Assembly: GCF_020073745.1 (NCBI RefSeq)
Contig: NZ_JAIRAU010000057.1
Location: 340,001-404,000, forward strand
Length of the DNA stretch: 64,000 bases
Source of the DNA: Nannocystis pusilla
GTDB lineage: Bacteria > Myxococcota_A > Polyangia > Nannocystales > Nannocystaceae
Reading direction: 5' to 3'
Shown piece after piece: positions 17,658 through 26,121 of the stretch (position 1 is its first letter; each line of letters begins with the position of its first letter). The position numbers and the translations under genes are program-made. The notes beneath the pieces were generated by a model that ran no database searches, was not told the origin of the DNA, and saw only the letters and a program-made list of their open reading frames with translations.

Positions 17658-18710
17658 TCAGAACCGCAGCAGCAGCGACTCCATCGTGAGGCCCGGGCCG
17701 AAGGCCATCATGACGCCGTACTCGCCCGGCTCGGGGCGATCGACGGCCATCACGTCTTTGAGGACCAGCAGGACCGTCGACGACGAACAATTGCCGTACT
17801 CGGCGAGCACATGGTTCGAGGCGCGAAGCTGGTCCGCGCGCAGGCCGAGGCGATCGCCGACGAACTCGACGATCTTGGGGCCCCCGGGGTGGATGCACCA
17901 GGACCGGACGTCCTGCCGGCGCAGGCCGGCGGGCGCGAGCAGGCGCTCGACGAAGGGCGCGACGGCCTCGGCCAGGAGGAGCGGCACGTAGGGGGAGAGC
18001 GTCATGCGAAAGCCGTCGTCGAGGACGCGCCAGGTCATGGCGTCGAGGGTGCCGCGGTGGACCTCGGTGTGTGTGCGCAGGAGCCGGGGCCCGGCGCCGT
18101 CCTTCGCGAGCCCGAGGAGCAGGGTGGCGCTGGCGTCGCCGAAGAGGGCGTGGATCACCGCCTGCTCGCGCGACGCCTCGGGCCGGATGTGCAGCGAAGA
18201 AAGCTCGGTGCAATTGACCAGGACGAGCTCGTCCGGGCGGGCCGCGAGGGCGTCGAGCGCGACTCGGAGGGCGTTGAAGGCGGCGCAGCAGCCCATGTGG
18301 CCGATGAAGGTGCGGCGCAGATCGGGGCGCAGGCCGAACTCCTCGGCCAGCCGCAGCTCCGGCGTCGGGCCGGCGTAGCCGGTGCAGCTCGCCATGACGA
18401 AGCTGCCGACGCGCTCGCGCGCGGCCCCGTCGAGCACTGCGGCGACGGTCTTTCGGCCGAGCTCGAGCGTCACCTGCTCCCATCGATCCATGCGCGCCCG
18501 CGTCGACGGCGAGCCGTCGGCGAAGACGCGACGAGGATCCCAGGAGAAGCGGCGCCGCTCGACCCGGGTCGACGCGAACAGCTCCTCGGCGCCCGGCACA
18601 TCGGCGTAGATTCGCCGGTAGAAGCTCTGGTAGCACGCGCCCTGCGGGATCTCGAGATCCGGCGCGGCCGTGGCGAGCTTCACCACGCTGGGGAGCCCTG
18701 CGGCCGTCAC
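17658..18710 (-). CDS. Type III polyketide synthase (chalcone/alkylresorcinol synthase family)
   Basis: A 350-residue thiolase-fold synthase. The nucleophile is Cys141 in FIGHMGCCAAFNALR; the other catalytic residues are His in WCIHPGGPKIVEFV (about 282) and Asn in EYGNCSSSTVLLVL (about 315); the family C-terminal GPGLTMESLLL loop is present. It should extend an acyl starter with malonyl-CoA and cyclise to a resorcinol, pyrone or related ring. GTG 18710 is taken as start because it overlaps the UbiG-like stop as GTGA; residues upstream in frame belong to that gene's shadow. Neighbouring FAAL and ACP point to a long fatty acyl starter, as in alkylresorcinol synthases. Confidence 0.93.
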   Translation of the reverse strand: MTAAGLPSVVKLATAAPDLEIPQGACYQSFYRRIYADVPGAEELFASTRVERRRFSWDPRRVFADGSPSTRARMDRWEQVTLELGRKTVAAVLDGAARERVGSFVMASCTGYAGPTPELRLAEEFGLRPDLRRTFIGHMGCCAAFNALRVALDALAARPDELVLVNCTELSSLHIRPEASREQAVIHALFGDASATLLLGLAKDGAGPRLLRTHTEVHRGTLDAMTWRVLDDGFRMTLSPYVPLLLAEAVAPFVERLLAPAGLRRQDVRSWCIHPGGPKIVEFVGDRLGLRADQLRASNHVLAEYGNCSSSTVLLVLKDVMAVDRPEPGEYGVMMAFGPGLTMESLLLRF

Positions 18711-19504
18711 GGCGGACCTCCGGCGGTCCGCACGGCGTGGCCGATATAACCGACCGAGCGATCGCCGGTGAGCGTGAACTCGCCCGGCGTGCCGCGCTCG
18801 ATGTACGAGCGGACCGCCGCCACGAGGCCGCCGGCGGGCGAGAGGCCGCGTGTCTCCTGCACGAGGAGCCCGGCGCGCCGCGCCGCCTCGGCCAGCTCGT
18901 CCGGGGTGATGAACATGCGCCACGCGTGCGTGGCGGGCGGCACCACCCCGAGCACGCGCTCCGCCAGCACGATGGCCACGAGCCAGCTCCTGAGCGTGCG
19001 ATGGATGGTGTCGAACACGAACACCCCGCCCGGGCGGAGGACCCGCGCGAACTCGGCGAGCGACCGCGGCAAGTCGTGCAGGTGCTCGAGCACGTCCGCG
19101 GCGATCACGACGTCGACCGCGGCGGACGACAGCGGCAGCGCGTAGGCCGACCCGCGCCGGTACTCGACGCGGACGCTCGCGCGCGCGGCGTGGCGCCGTG
19201 CGACCTGCAGGGCGCCCTCGGCGACGTCGAAGCCGATGACCGCGTGGCCGCGCGCCGCGAGCGACTCGCTCAAGATCCCGCCGCCGCAGCCGACGTCGAT
19301 GACTCGAGCGCGCGGGGCCGCATCGCCGAGGACGCGCGTCAGGACACGATCGATGTAGGAGAGGCGAGCCGGGTTCATCGCGTGCAGCCCGGACATCGGG
19401 CCTGCGGGCTCCCACCAGCGCTCGCCGAGGTGCTCGTAATAGTCGTTGTCGAGCGCGACCGTCGACGGATCGACGGCGCGCAGGCGATCGGCGAGGAGGC
19501 CCAT
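18707..19504 (-). CDS. UbiG-like O-methyltransferase
   Basis: A 265-residue class I methyltransferase. It has the UbiG-like N-terminus DNDYYEHLGERWWEPAGPM...LHAMNPARLSYI, motif I VIDVGCGGGILSESLA near residue 70, FDVAEGALQVARRHA, and VVIAADVLEHLHDLP at motif II. UbiG-type enzymes O-methylate polyprenyl catechols; here the substrate is most likely the phenolic lipid made by the adjacent PKS. One nucleotide separates it from the upstream flavoenzyme gene and it overlaps the PKS gene by 4 nt. Confidence 0.86.
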   Translation of the reverse strand: MGLLADRLRAVDPSTVALDNDYYEHLGERWWEPAGPMSGLHAMNPARLSYIDRVLTRVLGDAAPRARVIDVGCGGGILSESLAARGHAVIGFDVAEGALQVARRHAARASVRVEYRRGSAYALPLSSAAVDVVIAADVLEHLHDLPRSLAEFARVLRPGGVFVFDTIHRTLRSWLVAIVLAERVLGVVPPATHAWRMFITPDELAEAARRAGLLVQETRGLSPAGGLVAAVRSYIERGTPGEFTLTGDRSVGYIGHAVRTAGGPP

Positions 19505-19505
19505 G

Positions 19506-20672
19506 CTACTGCCACCTCGGCGATGCCGCGAGGTCCACGCCCAGCGCCGACTTGCCGATCAGCTCGCGCGCGGCGTCGTTGTCGAGCGGCAGGAGCGGAC
19601 CGAGCTGCACGTCGCGGAGGATCTGCGCGATCGGAGCGCGCTCGCGGACGCCCGGCGCCCCGATCACCTCGAGCGCGAGCTGGACCACCCGCGGCGCCTC
19701 GTTGGTGAGGTAGTACCGGAGGACGCAGGCGCGGACGCCCTCGCCGGCGGGATCGTCGACGACGTCCGCCGGCGCCGTGCAGCTCTCGGCGAGCAGCGCC
19801 TCCATCGCGGCGAGCAGTGCCCGCATGCGACCGAGGGCGAACTGCACCCCGGGCAGCGCGCCGCGCGGCGAGGCGCGACCGACGGCGACGGCGAGCTCGT
19901 GGGCGCGTTCGGCGAGGCCGAGGAACACCGCGCTCTGGCAGGCGGAGTACCATCGCTGCACGCGGGCGAGCACGGCGGCCGCGTCCTCGCCCGCGACGAG
20001 GTCGCCGGCCGCCACGGGCAGGCCGCGCAGCTCCACGGAGTGTGCGCCGCTGACCGGCATCGAGGGGCCCTCCCACGGCGCGACGACGACGGCGAGCTCC
20101 GGCCCCGGCCGCGGCACCAGGAGGAGCAGCGGCGCTGCGGTCCCGTGCGCCGCGACGAAGATGTGCGTGCACGCCTCGAAGCCGGCGACCAGGGGCAGGA
20201 CGCCGTCGAGCGTCCAGCCCCCGAGGGTCGGAGTGGCGGTCGGGCCCGCCGCGGCGACCGGCGTTGTGGCGAATGGACCGCCGGCGGCGCAGCCGAGGAA
20301 CGCGGGCGGCGTGTTCCGGCCCGAGCTCGCGGCTGACCAGGGCATGCCTGAATGGACATGGTCGATCGTGCAGCCCTGGCCGGGCGCCTGGTGCTGTAGC
20401 GTCGCGCTCGAGCGCAACGCGCCGGCCAGCGCGCAGTGGCCCGCCAGGGCCCACGCCGTCGACCCGCAGCTCGCGGCGAGGACCCGCAGGATCTCGACGT
20501 TCTCCGCCAGGGTCGCCGCGAAGCCTCCAGTGGCCGCGGGCGCGTTCATGGCGAGGATGCCGGCCTCGTCGAGCGCAGCGAGGCGGTCGCGCATGCTCTC
20601 CGGCAGGGCGGCGGCGGCGAGCGCGGACGCGGCGCGGCGGAGCTCTCTCCAGCGGTCGGATCGATCGTTCAT
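19506..20672 (-). CDS. Acyl-CoA dehydrogenase-fold flavoprotein
   Basis: A 388-residue protein with acyl-CoA dehydrogenase N-terminal, beta-sheet and C-terminal helical domains. Visible family marks are AATGGFAATLAENVEILRVLA early and LALEVIGAPGVRERAPIAQILRDVQLGPL late. The usual YEGT/S segment with the catalytic Glu is not present; the corresponding region reads LPLDNDAARELIGKSALG. That resembles flavin monooxygenase relatives of this fold, so ring hydroxylation is as plausible as desaturation. I choose ATG 20672 (GAGGTG just upstream); GTG 20678 is an alternative. Confidence 0.78.
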   Translation of the reverse strand: MNDRSDRWRELRRAASALAAAALPESMRDRLAALDEAGILAMNAPAATGGFAATLAENVEILRVLAASCGSTAWALAGHCALAGALRSSATLQHQAPGQGCTIDHVHSGMPWSAASSGRNTPPAFLGCAAGGPFATTPVAAAGPTATPTLGGWTLDGVLPLVAGFEACTHIFVAAHGTAAPLLLLVPRPGPELAVVVAPWEGPSMPVSGAHSVELRGLPVAAGDLVAGEDAAAVLARVQRWYSACQSAVFLGLAERAHELAVAVGRASPRGALPGVQFALGRMRALLAAMEALLAESCTAPADVVDDPAGEGVRACVLRYYLTNEAPRVVQLALEVIGAPGVRERAPIAQILRDVQLGPLLPLDNDAARELIGKSALGVDLAASPRWQ

Positions 20673-20700
20673 GTTCACCTCACGCGGCGACGACGGCGGC

Positions 20701-22209
20701 TCATACCGCCCATCGCGGCTCGCCGAGCACCGGGATCCCGAGCGCCTGCTTGCCCGCCCACTCGAGGGTCACGTCCGTCACCGGCGGGACCAGGAGTCCC
20801 GCCGCGACGTCCCGGTACATGCGCTGGATCGGGCTCACGGACGCATACCCGGAGCCGCCCTCGACCTCGACCGCGAGCGTGACGATCTCGTGCGCCAGGC
20901 GGCACACCGTCGTCTTCATCAGGCTCATGTCGATGTAGTGCGCCAGCGGATCCGCCGCGGGCTCGTCTTGCACGGAGCGGACGGCGCGGTAGAGGCAGGC
21001 TCGGGCTGCCGCGAGCTTGACGTGCATCTCGGCGACGCGGAACTGGACGCCCGGCAGGCGGGCCAGCGGCCCCGAGACGACCTGCAGCGTGCGCCGACGC
21101 TGGCTGTGCGCGACGTGCTCGAGCGCGGCGCCGGCGATCCCGACGAACACCGCAGCGAAGCTGCACCAGGCCCAGTGGCACGCCCGCATGAACAGCAGCG
21201 GCAGCTCTCCTGGCGCACCGATCCTGTAGCGCGAGGCGACGTGGAGGTCGTCGATCTCGAGCGTGTGGCTGCCGGTCGCCCGCATCCCGCCGGCGCTCCA
21301 TTCGGCCGCGACGCGGATCCCTGCAGCCGGCCGGGGCAGGAGGAAGCCCACCGGCGACTCGACACCGCGCTCGTCGGGGATCGCCGCGGAGAGGAAGACG
21401 AGGCCGCTGGCCGGATAACCCGAGAAGAAGCCCTTGGTGCCCCGGAGCCGATAACCGCCGGGGACGGGGGTCGCGCGGGTCGTCGAGCGCAACCAGTGGC
21501 CGCCGACGTCCGGCTCGCTGAAGCCGCCGGCGAGCAGCGCCCCCTCGCGCACGATCGCCTCGTAGGCCCACTCGATCGTCGACCCGGCGGCCGCGCTGAG
21601 CAGCGCCACGCCGTGGATGTGCATGTTGACGGCGAAGGCCGTGGAGGCGCACCCGGTAGCGAGGGCCTCCTGGGCGCGGCACACCTCCTCGAGCGAGGCG
21701 CCGCCGCCCCCGTGACGGCGCGGCACGGTCATGGCCGTATAACCGGAGGCGACGAGCTCGGCGAAATTCTCGTGCGGGAACCGGCCCGACTCGTCGTATT
21801 CGCGGGCGCGCGGGGCGAAGCCGGCGGCGAGCTCTCGCGCGAGCGCTACATAGTCCGCGCGGGCGGGAGAGCCGGCCAGCGCCGCCGCCAGGCCGGCGAT
21901 CGTGTCGTCGCCGCGCTGCGCGGCCTCGATCAGCCAGGGCGTCAGGTCGACGTCGTCGAACGCCTGGCGGATCCGGTCGAGCAGCGCGCCCAGACGTACG
22001 GAGTCGAACCCGAGGTCCCGCGTCAGCGAGCGCTCGGGGGCGAGCTCGGACGCATCGAGGTCGGCGTCGACGGCGAGCAGGAGCGAGCGCACCCGTCGCA
22101 GCACCGGCTCGACGCTCGGGCCAGGGACCTCGGCGATGGAAGGACCGGTCGCCGCCGAACACTCCCGCGGCCTCAGGGTGGAATGGGACGACACGACGGC
22201 GCCGAGCAT
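20701..22209 (-). CDS. Acyl carrier protein-acyl-CoA dehydrogenase fusion
   Basis: A 502-residue fusion. Residues ~30-105 form an acyl carrier protein with the phosphopantetheine site in LTRDLGFDSVRLGALLDRI (Ser in FDSV). From ~115 to the end is an acyl-CoA dehydrogenase fold: YTAMTVPRRHGGGGASLEEV, LLAGGFSEPDVGG, RGTKGFFSGYPASG and a C-terminal helical bundle. The terminal segment is RDVAAGLLVPPVTDVTLEWAGKQALG in pieces, again without the YEGT/S Glu. It is the first gene of the operon. A chain loaded by FAAL on the ACP could be acted on in cis by the flavin domain before transfer to the type III PKS. The fusion itself is read directly; the reaction order is inference. Confidence 0.85.
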   Translation of the reverse strand: MLGAVVSSHSTLRPRECSAATGPSIAEVPGPSVEPVLRRVRSLLLAVDADLDASELAPERSLTRDLGFDSVRLGALLDRIRQAFDDVDLTPWLIEAAQRGDDTIAGLAAALAGSPARADYVALARELAAGFAPRAREYDESGRFPHENFAELVASGYTAMTVPRRHGGGGASLEEVCRAQEALATGCASTAFAVNMHIHGVALLSAAAGSTIEWAYEAIVREGALLAGGFSEPDVGGHWLRSTTRATPVPGGYRLRGTKGFFSGYPASGLVFLSAAIPDERGVESPVGFLLPRPAAGIRVAAEWSAGGMRATGSHTLEIDDLHVASRYRIGAPGELPLLFMRACHWAWCSFAAVFVGIAGAALEHVAHSQRRRTLQVVSGPLARLPGVQFRVAEMHVKLAAARACLYRAVRSVQDEPAADPLAHYIDMSLMKTTVCRLAHEIVTLAVEVEGGSGYASVSPIQRMYRDVAAGLLVPPVTDVTLEWAGKQALGIPVLGEPRWAV

Positions 22210-22360
22210 GGCCGGATCTCCGGGCCCGTCGAGCGCGCGTCCGGTGATCCGGCCCACTATGCCCACGCGGCGCGTCGCTTCGCCTCGCTGACAGCGGCCA
22301 GCCCGGCGTCGGCCGACTGCCTTGATAAACAACCGCCGCGGCGACGAGCGGCGGGCGGTG

Positions 22361-22476
22361 CACGAAATGGCAAGGGAATGGCGAGGGATCGGCGCTGCCC
22401 GCCCGGCGAGCGCAGCGAGCGGCTGTTCTCGGCTCGCGGGAACCGCATCGCTGCGGCGAGAGCGGGCGCGGCCGCT
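22361..22476. repeat. 116-bp dispersed hairpin repeat, copy 1
   Basis: Matches 25381-25496 over the full 116 bp in the same orientation with about 8 mismatches (roughly 93%). The core can fold imperfectly: arms near 22397-22422 and 22443-22467 share GCCCGC and GCAGCGA blocks. It lies about 150 bp upstream of the start of the leftward PKS operon. The rest of 22210-22686 holds the divergent USP promoter region and no gene. Confidence 0.88.
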
Positions 22477-22686
22477 GCAGAATGAACATATCACCGACTC
22501 CGTGCGCCGCTGCCGGCGCGCCTTGCCTCCGGCGCCGGATCGTCCACCACACAGGCACCATGCATTTCATTACAATCCGGTTCGAGATCTCCTCGCGCTC
22601 GCCCTGGCCTCACGGGCGGGAGTCGGCCTGAACCGCACGAGTGTAAGTAGTGTAGTGGTCGGCCGAGTTCATACGCTGGAGTCGAC

Positions 22687-23544
22687 ATGCGACCCTCGAA
22701 GATCCTCCTCGCCACGGACCTGAGCTGTCGCTGTGATCGCGCCCTCGATCGCGCCGCCGGCCTCGCGGGCGAGTGGGGCGCGCGGCTCGTCGTCGTCCAC
22801 GCCCTGCAGCGGCCGGCGCCGGTGGTCGACGTGCCGTCGTGGCGTCGGCCGGTGGACCCCCGCCGGGCCGCCCTGCGGCGGGTACGGGACGACATGAGAG
22901 AGATCGTCGATCTCGAGCTCGAGGTGGTCGTGGAGCCGGGCGAGCCCGCGTCGCTAATCCTCGACACGGCCGAACGGTTGGGCTGCGGGTTGATCGTGAC
23001 GGGCGTGGCGCGGGACGAGACGCTCGGCCGCGCCCTGCTCGGCACGACCGTCGAGAAGATCGCGCGCCAAGCCCAGGTTCCCCTTCTCGTGGTGAAGTCG
23101 CGGCCGCGAGGACCGTACGCGTCGGTGGTCGTGGCGAGCGACTTCTCGGACGCCTCGCGAGCCGCGCTCGAGCAGGTATTGGAGCTGCTCCCGACAGCTC
23201 AGGTGAGTCTCTTCCACGCGTACAATGTCCCCTTCGAGGGCCTCGTCAACGACAGGATGGCCGCGCGCGAGGCCTCCGCGCGCGAGGCCGCCGCGATGAG
23301 CCAGGCCTTTCTCGACGCGACGCCCGCGGTCGCCCGGTCGGGGCGTCCCGTCGCGCAGATCTGCGAGTACGGCGTCATCGAGGAGGTGCTCACCGATCTG
23401 GCGGAGATGGGACGGGTCGACCTCGTCGCGCTCGGTACGAAGGGGCGCAGCGGGATCGTCGGCGCGCTGCTCGGCAGCGTCTCCGGGCGTCTCCTCGGCA
23501 GCCTCACGCTGGACATCCTCGTCGTGCGCCGCTCGGCAGGTTGA
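22687..23544 (+). CDS. Universal stress protein, two tandem USP domains
   Basis: A 285-residue protein with two UspA domains (about 1-140 and 145-285). Each begins with a KILLATDLS/SVVVASDFS strand and ends with a phosphate-loop region: GVARDETLGRALLGTTVEKIARQAQVP in the first and GTKGRSGIVGALLGSVSGRLL in the second; the G-2x-G-9x-G pattern suggests ATP binding in the second. Cytoplasmic stress role is family knowledge. It ends 4 nt before the convergent stop of the CPA2 antiporter gene. Confidence 0.93.
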   Translation: MRPSKILLATDLSCRCDRALDRAAGLAGEWGARLVVVHALQRPAPVVDVPSWRRPVDPRRAALRRVRDDMREIVDLELEVVVEPGEPASLILDTAERLGCGLIVTGVARDETLGRALLGTTVEKIARQAQVPLLVVKSRPRGPYASVVVASDFSDASRAALEQVLELLPTAQVSLFHAYNVPFEGLVNDRMAAREASAREAAAMSQAFLDATPAVARSGRPVAQICEYGVIEEVLTDLAEMGRVDLVALGTKGRSGIVGALLGSVSGRLLGSLTLDILVVRRSAG

Positions 23545-23548
23545 GGAG

Positions 23549-25240
23549 CTACGCGGGTGGACGGCGCTCCTGTCCGCGCTGGTCGGTGGGCCCTCGTCGC
23601 AGCTCCTCGAGCGCGGCGCGGACCAGGTCTGGATCGAGTCCGAGCGCTTGCGCCGTGCCGCGGCCGAGCTCGATCGCCAGCGTGAGCTCACCCATGACCG
23701 CGGCGCTCGCCCCGAGCTCGTACAGGTGCCGCATCTCGGACTCGCGGTGTGTGCGGACGAGCACGACCAACTCGGGGTTCCTGGCAAGCGCATGCTCGAC
23801 GAGCCGTCGGACCACCATCCGTTCGGGGACACATGCGACGAGGACTCGAGCCCGCGCCAGCCCGGCCCGCTCGAGCACCGGGGGCTGGGTGGCGTCGCCT
23901 TCCACGACCGGCGTGCCGCGCTGGACCAGCGACCTCACGATGTCCGGCTCCTCGTCCACGACGACCACAGGGACCTCGAGCCGCTCGAGCAAGCGCGTGA
24001 CCGTGGCCCCCACTCGGCCGTGCCCGCAGACGATGGTGTGCCCTCGAACGCGGTCGTCGGCGGGCTCATCCGTCTCGACCGCGGCAGGGCGGGAGCGGAG
24101 CCGCTCGAGCAGGGCGAGCGCCAGCGCGGGGACGGCCGGCGCGACCAGGATTGAGAGCGCTGCGCCGCCCAGGAGGGTTCCGAAGAGCTCCTGCCCGATC
24201 AGATCGAGCTCCCGTGCCACCTGTGCCAGCAAGAACGAGAACTCGGCCGACTGCGCGAGTCCTGCGCCGAGCAGCACCGCCACCCGTCGCGGACATCGCA
24301 GCAGCAGGGCGACGCCGGTCGTGATCAGGCCTTTCCCAAGCACCGTGAGCGCTGCGGTCGCCGCGATGAGCTGCCAATGGGCGACCACGAACGCCGGATC
24401 GATGGACATGCCGATCGAGACGAAGAAGACGCCCGAGAAGATGTCGCGCAGCGGGATCGCCTCGCCGAGGATCCGGTGGGCCTTGGGCGATTCGCCGACG
24501 ACCACCCCGGCCACGAAAGCACCGAGCGCCAGTGAGACGCCGAGCAAGGAGGCGGTCCAGGCCATGCCGAGGGCGACCGTCGCCACAGCAAGCGTGAAGA
24601 GCTCACGGCTGCGGGACAACGCGACGCGTTCGAACAGCCGCGGCAACAGCCACAGCGCCGCAGGGGTGACCCCCAGGAGGAACACGGCGCCTTTGGCCAG
24701 CTCCCGCCATGCCTCTCCTCCGGCCGCTGCGGGTGACAGCGCCGAGAACATGGCGACGAGCACGATGGTCGACATGTCCTGCACCGAAGACCAGGCGATC
24801 GCCAGCTTTCCGTGCCGACTCTCGAGCTCGCCTCGCTCGAGAAGTACCCGACTGAGCACGGTGCTCGACGAGTTCGAGAGCACCGCGCCGAACACGAGGG
24901 CCTCCACCGGGCTCCACCCCATCACCAGCCCAGCCCCGACGCCGAGCCCGAGCGTCAGCACCACCTGGAGCGACCCTCCAAGGATGGCGATCCGGCCGGC
25001 GCGGACCAATTCGGGCAGCGAGAGCTGCACGCCCACCGCGAACAACAGAAAGATCACCCCGATCTCGGCCAGAGCGTCGATCGACGCAATCGGGGCCGTC
25101 ACGCCGGGGGTGAACGGGCTCAAGAAGAGCCCGACCGCCAGAAAGCCCAGGATAGCGGGTTGGCGCAAGTGGGACGCCAACCCACTGCCGGCGAGGGCGG
25201 CGGTCAGCGCGATCAGGAGATGCTCGAGCAATCGTTCCAT
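23549..25240 (-). CDS. CPA2 cation:proton antiporter with TrkA-N domain (Kef/YbaL-like)
   Basis: A 563-residue protein. The membrane part (about 1-385) has the CPA2 features LLFAVGVQL, SNSSSTVLSRVLLERGE, GAFVAGVVVGES and GLAQSAEFSFLLAQVA. A Rossmann TrkA-N domain follows (TIVCGHGRVGATVTRLLERL near 395), ending near residue 520. Such proteins exchange K+ or Na+ for H+ under nucleotide control. ATG 25240 has GGAAGGAAA upstream. No glutathione-specific residues could be judged. The second 116-bp repeat is about 140 bp upstream of the start. Confidence 0.9.
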   Translation of the reverse strand: MERLLEHLLIALTAALAGSGLASHLRQPAILGFLAVGLFLSPFTPGVTAPIASIDALAEIGVIFLLFAVGVQLSLPELVRAGRIAILGGSLQVVLTLGLGVGAGLVMGWSPVEALVFGAVLSNSSSTVLSRVLLERGELESRHGKLAIAWSSVQDMSTIVLVAMFSALSPAAAGGEAWRELAKGAVFLLGVTPAALWLLPRLFERVALSRSRELFTLAVATVALGMAWTASLLGVSLALGAFVAGVVVGESPKAHRILGEAIPLRDIFSGVFFVSIGMSIDPAFVVAHWQLIAATAALTVLGKGLITTGVALLLRCPRRVAVLLGAGLAQSAEFSFLLAQVARELDLIGQELFGTLLGGAALSILVAPAVPALALALLERLRSRPAAVETDEPADDRVRGHTIVCGHGRVGATVTRLLERLEVPVVVVDEEPDIVRSLVQRGTPVVEGDATQPPVLERAGLARARVLVACVPERMVVRRLVEHALARNPELVVLVRTHRESEMRHLYELGASAAVMGELTLAIELGRGTAQALGLDPDLVRAALEELRRGPTDQRGQERRPPA

Positions 25241-25380
25241 GATTTCCTTCCGCCGCGGCTCGATCGATCTCCAAGGTACCGAGCCCTGTCCGGCGCGCGG
25301 GATCGCGGCTCCGCATGCGAGCAACCATGGCGGCCCCGGGCGCGCGCGAGGTCGCAAACTGTGCAATGAACGGACGAGCG

Positions 25381-25496
25381 CACGAAATCGCAAGAGAATC
25401 ACGAGAGATCGGCGCCGCCCGCCCGGCGAGCGCAGCGAGCGGCTGTTCTCGGCTCGCGGCAAGCGCATCGCTGCGGCGAGAGCGGGCGCGGCCGCT
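25381..25496. repeat. 116-bp dispersed hairpin repeat, copy 2
   Basis: Second copy of the element at 22361-22476, same orientation and length. It too lies about 140 bp upstream of a leftward gene start (the CPA2 antiporter). No terminal target duplication was seen around either copy. Confidence 0.88.
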
Positions 25497-25505
25497 CGTC
25501 TGGCC

Positions 25506-25709
25506 GTGAAAGGACGAGTCGATCGGCCGCTCGGAGTGGGCGGGGACCCCTGCGCCGGTACAAGCGCTCGGAGGACGAGCCGGGCCTCGAGGACCGCTCG
25601 TCGGCGTTGCCCCGGGCTGTGGATCGCCAGCCACCGGGGATGGGTCGCACTGTTCGTGGGGCTCGTCGTGGCGGCCATCACGGCCGTGCTCGTCGCGCGG
25701 CTGGGCTGA
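25506..25709 (+). CDS. Possible small single-span membrane protein
   Basis: A 67-codon frame starting at GTG ends with one clear hydrophobic helix (GWVALFVGLVVAAITAVLVARL). The preceding residues look better in the neighbouring frame, where a charged stretch RRYKRSEDEPGLEDRSS occurs, so either the gene is frameshifted or one of the two is chance. No ribosome site was evident and no family recognised. Confidence 0.25.
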   Translation: MKGRVDRPLGVGGDPCAGTSARRTSRASRTARRRCPGLWIASHRGWVALFVGLVVAAITAVLVARLG

Positions 25710-25938
25710 TCGGCGCCGCTGGTCCGCGCAGTTGTGGCGGTCGAGGCCGTCAGCGCGGCCTCCGCACACGAACCCGCCGCCGCGCGAGAGCGATTCTCGC
25801 GGCCCACGTCGACCGTGCGCAGCGCGAATGCTCGATCCGCGGGTGCCCCGGCCCATGCATGGGGCTCGCGCACGGGCACCCGCGCCGAGCGCTCGCCCGG
25901 CCGACGCCGCGGCGGGCTCATCGCAAAAGGAGGACATC

Positions 25939-26079
25939 ATGCGGGGATTGTCGTGCCCGTCGTGCTCGCGCTGTCGTTCATCGATCTGCTCTCGGCCTGT
26001 CCGTGCGGCCGCGGTCGGAGCCTTGCTGGTGTACGCGGCGTGCTCTCGGATCTTGATGCTTGATGATCGTTCGGAGTGA
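25939..26079 (+). CDS. Possible small Cys-rich protein or frameshifted lipoprotein
   Basis: ATG 25939 has a near-ideal ribosome site (AAAAGGAGG, 5 nt away), unusual for a chance frame. The frame gives 46 residues (MRGLSCPSCSRC...). The adjacent frame gives a lipoprotein-like signal instead (GIVVPVVLALSFIDLLSAC), so a one-base error or mutation after the start (run GCGGGGA) would turn it into a lipoprotein of about 45 residues. The remaining stretch 25710-25930 shows nothing recognisable. Confidence 0.35.
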   Translation: MRGLSCPSCSRCRSSICSRPVRAAAVGALLVYAACSRILMLDDRSE

Positions 26080-26121
26080 TCGCCCTCTCGCGGCCCCCCG
26101 TGACAGCGTCGGTGTATCGGC

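Noticed and set aside
22397..22467. 116-bp repeat considered as part of a CRISPR array
   Set aside because: Only two copies, 3 kb apart, with no spacer periodicity and no cas genes in the window.
22561..22620. GGTTCGAGATC considered as a tRNA T-arm
   Set aside because: No matching acceptor stem, D-arm or anticodon arm around it; no tRNA was found anywhere in the window.
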